From JAGQRJ01 sp041402045 (GTDB taxonomy: Bacteria; Planctomycetota; J058): DNA of 6,104 nt. A program made the translations under genes and the position numbers. A model generated the notes under the pieces. That model ran no database searches, was not told where the DNA came from, and worked only from the letters and a program-made list of their open reading frames with translations. Position 1 is the stretch's first letter, and each line of letters begins with the position of its first letter. The stretch is from the NCBI GenBank assembly GCA_041402045.1, contig JAWKSZ010000127.1, forward strand, positions 1 to 6,104, in the 5' to 3' direction. Positions 4,257 to 6,104 of the stretch are shown here, piece by piece.

Positions 4257-5873
4257 ATGACGCGCAGGACACGGTGGATCGGGGCGGTGGTCGCGGCGGT
4301 AGCGGCGGCGGGGTGTTCGAGCGACGGAGGCCGCGCGGCCTACACGTCGGTGGGGCTCGGGGGATCGGTCACGAGCGGCGGCTCGTTGCTCGAGGGCCGC
4401 GACGGCCACGCGGTGGCCGCCCTCGACTCGGGGCTCTTGCTCGTGGTGGGCGGGCGCACCGAGAGCGCGGCGGCCAGCGCGACCCTCGAGCGCTACGACC
4501 CCCAGCAAGGCTGGAGCGACCCGCTGGTGGCGCGCCTCGACACGGCGCGGGTCGGACACCAGGCCGTGCGTCTGCCCGACGGCCGGGTGTGGATCCTGGG
4601 CGGCGCCGACGCCCAGGGACACCCCCTCGACTCCACCGAGCTGTTCGACCCCCGGACCGAGACCCTCAGCGCGGGGCCCCTGCTCCAGACGCCGCGAGCC
4701 TTCGACGCGGCGGCGATCGAGTCCACGACCCTCGTGCTCGCGGGCGGCACGAGCGCCAGCGTCGAGGTGTGGGACCTGGCGGGCCTCGCCCCGATCAGCA
4801 GCGCCCCCCTCACCCTGCCCCGCGCGCCGCTGCGGGCCAGCTTGGCCCGCTTGGGCGCCGGCTGGATCCTGGCCGGCGGCCGGGACGAGCGCGGTGAGGA
4901 GGTCCCGGCGCTGTGGATCGACCTCGTCGCCGGGCAGGCGGAGGTCGCCCTCGAGCCCCTCGTGACCCGCGCGCCCGCGGTCGCGCTGCCCGATGGCAGC
5001 CACACGTTCCTGGTCGCGGGGCGCCTCGAGCGTCCCAGCCCGGCCTTCCAGCGCGTGCTGCCCGGGGAGTTCGAGCCGGTGTTCGACGACCGCTACCGGG
5101 TGCTCGAGGTCCGGGACTACCCCAGCGTGGTGGCCACCGACGACGGCGTGCTCGTGGTGGGCGGCGTGGCGGTCGCCGGGCCGGCGCAGCCCCTCGACCG
5201 CGTGGAGTGGGTGGGGCCCGAGGGCAGCCGCGCGGTGGACGCCCTGATCGTGGCTCGCCGGGACGCCGTGCTCACGCCCCTCGCCGACGGTCGGATCGTG
5301 ATCAGCGGCGGGAGCGGCGTGGGCGGCCGGCCGGTGAGCGTGGTCGAGGTCTTCGCCCCCGGCGGCGCGCCCGGCGCCGATCGCTACGCGGCGGCCAGTC
5401 GGCGCGCGGCGGTCGAGGCCCAGCGCCAGCGCGATCTGGCGCAGGCCCAGGCCGAGGTCCAGCGTCTGCAGCAGGACCTGGCCCAGACCCAGGCGCGGCT
5501 GAGTCAGGTCCAGGCCGACGTCGCCGCCAAGGACGCCCAGGTCCAGAGCCTGAGCGCGCAGGCCACCCAGCTCGGGCAGCAGCTCGCCCAGCTCCAGCAG
5601 CAGGCGCAGGCGGCCGCGGGTCAGAACTCGAACCTGCAGTCGCAGATCGCGGACCTCTCGTTCCGCCTGGGCAGCGCGAACCGCCAGCGGGACATGGCGA
5701 TCCGCGAGCGCGACGACGCCCGGGCGCAGCAGGCGCTGCTCGCCAAGGAGGTCCAGCTCGCCCGGGATCAGGTCAAGGCCGCGGAGGACCGCGCGCGACA
5801 GGCGCAGGAGGCCGCCGCCAGGGCGCAGGCTCAGGCCCAGGCCACGATCGCCGCGTTCACGTCCAAGAAGTAG
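4257..5873 (+). CDS. Lipoprotein with Kelch-like beta-propeller and long C-terminal coiled coil
   Basis: Predicted 538-residue exported lipoprotein. MTRRTRW is the basic n-region, residues 8-19 (GAVVAAVAAAG) the hydrophobic core, and C20 the lipidated cysteine in a permissive lipobox (AAGC). Serine at +2 would favour the outer membrane under the E. coli rule. Residues 48-368 contain seven Kelch-like blades, each with a hydrophobic strand ending in GG or AG at 65-66, 115-116, 163-164, 207-208, 254-255, 302-303 and 351-352, about 48 residues apart. Flanking motifs are typical (LPDGRVWILGG, STELFDPRTE, TPLADGRIVISGG). Kelch propellers usually bind proteins or glycans; some relatives are enzymes, but I see no catalytic signature. 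Residues 376-536 are Gln/Ala/Arg-rich, proline-free and heptad-like, so a long coiled coil that may oligomerise the protein or act as a spacer. The combination is unusual to me. No partner gene lies nearby, and a strong hairpin follows. Binding partner unknown. Confidence 0.9.
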   Translation: MTRRTRWIGAVVAAVAAAGCSSDGGRAAYTSVGLGGSVTSGGSLLEGRDGHAVAALDSGLLLVVGGRTESAAASATLERYDPQQGWSDPLVARLDTARVGHQAVRLPDGRVWILGGADAQGHPLDSTELFDPRTETLSAGPLLQTPRAFDAAAIESTTLVLAGGTSASVEVWDLAGLAPISSAPLTLPRAPLRASLARLGAGWILAGGRDERGEEVPALWIDLVAGQAEVALEPLVTRAPAVALPDGSHTFLVAGRLERPSPAFQRVLPGEFEPVFDDRYRVLEVRDYPSVVATDDGVLVVGGVAVAGPAQPLDRVEWVGPEGSRAVDALIVARRDAVLTPLADGRIVISGGSGVGGRPVSVVEVFAPGGAPGADRYAAASRRAAVEAQRQRDLAQAQAEVQRLQQDLAQTQARLSQVQADVAAKDAQVQSLSAQATQLGQQLAQLQQQAQAAAGQNSNLQSQIADLSFRLGSANRQRDMAIRERDDARAQQALLAKEVQLARDQVKAAEDRARQAQEAAARAQAQAQATIAAFTSKK

Positions 5874-5892
5874 ACGGGCGAGCCAGAGTCGA

Positions 5893-5922
5893 GCGGGGTC
5901 GCGGCGTTCGCCGCGGCCCCGC
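5893..5922 (+). terminator. Strong GC hairpin after the lipoprotein gene, probable terminator
   Basis: GCGGGGTCGCGGC (5893-5905) pairs with GCCGCGGCCCCGC (5910-5922) over 13 bp, including one U-G wobble, with a GUUC loop. It starts 19 bases after the TAG stop. No U-tract follows (GTCGCGCGTG), so it is not a textbook intrinsic terminator. Position and stability still make transcript end formation or 3' protection the best reading. Confidence 0.6.
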
Positions 5923-5992
5923 GTCGCGCGTGTGCCCTGCTCGTAAGGCTGTTGGCAAACCGCGTTCACCCTCTAAGCCGGAAGAAGAAGGG

Positions 5993-6029
5993 AACCGCCA
6001 AGGCCGCCAAGTGCGCCAAGGCTCCGCCC
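5993..6029 (+). repeat. Third, shorter copy of the dispersed-type repeat
   Basis: Begins AACCGCCAAGGCCGCCAAG and ends GCGCCAAGG then CTCCGCCC. It aligns with the minus-strand reading of 4015-4064 (AACCGCCGAGGCGCCGAG, GCGCAGAGG, CTCCGCGCC) once an 11-base module (TTACGCAGAGG) is skipped. The G-to-A changes (CCGAGG to CCAAGG) recur in each module, suggesting a subfamily with concerted module sequence. It is on the + strand, like the left arm at 3460. Confidence 0.6.
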
Positions 6030-6053
6030 TATCGGCCCCTCCTCCTGGTGCTG

Positions 6054-6066
6054 CACTTCAGAAGTG
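6054..6066. repeat. 13-base perfect inverted repeat near the window end
   Basis: CACTTC-A-GAAGTG is a 6-bp inverted repeat around a single base, the form of many dimeric repressor operators. It could serve a gene beyond the window edge. There is no adjacent promoter I can support, so it may be chance. Confidence 0.3.
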
Positions 6067-6104
6067 GCGGGTGATCTCGCGTGCCCGCGGGGCCCCGGGC
6101 GGGG

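Larger units (their letters stand above)
5874..6104. other. Downstream intergenic region to the window edge
   Basis: After the last stop codon there is no supported gene. The region contains the GC hairpin (5893-5922), a purine-rich stretch (GAAGAAGAAGG, 5981-5991), a third copy of the CCGCC-type repeat (5993-6029), and a 13-base perfect inverted repeat (6054-6066). TTGGCA at 5952-5957 followed 16 bases later by TAAGCC is a poor promoter match. The final 25 bases are G/C runs cut by the window edge. Confidence 0.7.

Noticed and set aside
4062..5969. 635-codon minus-strand open frame opposite the Kelch lipoprotein
   Set aside because: An antisense shadow of a very GC-rich gene: low-complexity Arg/Gly/His/Pro-rich product, no recognisable domain. 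The plus strand has a signal peptide, propeller and coiled coil.
5952..5979. Promoter TTGGCA-16-TAAGCC downstream of the last gene
   Set aside because: The -10 element matches consensus poorly and no downstream gene is visible within the window.

Overview
This is a very GC-rich bacterial window with five protein-coding genes, all on the + strand. Starts are mostly GTG behind strong AGGAGG sites, and third codon positions are almost all G or C. A Kelch-type lipoprotein, a multi-pass GGDEF protein and a mycobacterial-type adenosine kinase homologue suggest a Gram-negative, high-GC environmental bacterium. Myxococcota or a related deltaproteobacterial lineage is my best guess, but that is inference: the window has no rRNA or taxonomic marker gene.

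Layout. A small signal-anchored protein with a pilin-like globular domain (39-551) opens the window behind a -10-like box so close to the ATG that the transcript may be leaderless. Next is a membrane-bound diguanylate cyclase (689-2050) with about eight hydrophobic segments and a C-terminal GGDEF domain that carries GGEEM and lacks the inhibitory I-site. A PfkB-family, adenosine-kinase-like enzyme (2137-3093) follows. Thirty-one bases after it, probably in the same operon, is a 104-residue single-TM protein with an acidic decapeptide-repeat tail (3125-3439). The last gene (4257-5873) encodes a lipoprotein with a seven-blade Kelch-like propeller joined to a proline-free coiled coil of about 160 residues. 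The genes do not form an obvious single pathway; only the kinase and small membrane protein look co-transcribed.

The most unusual part is the 817-base gap 3440-4256. It holds a minisatellite of eight full 43-bp units in strict register (3580-3923), with two sequence subtypes and eroded partial units on its left side. The array lies between two copies of a roughly 57-bp dispersed-type repeat (3460-3516 and 4023-4080) in inverted orientation, about 86 % identical. A shorter relative of the same repeat sits after the last gene (5993-6029). Every unit begins at or near a GGTCGACC palindrome and contains a second short inverted repeat. Because 43 is not a multiple of 3, the open frames across the array are not credible genes. 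No CRISPR, tRNA, rRNA, transposase or phage gene was seen.
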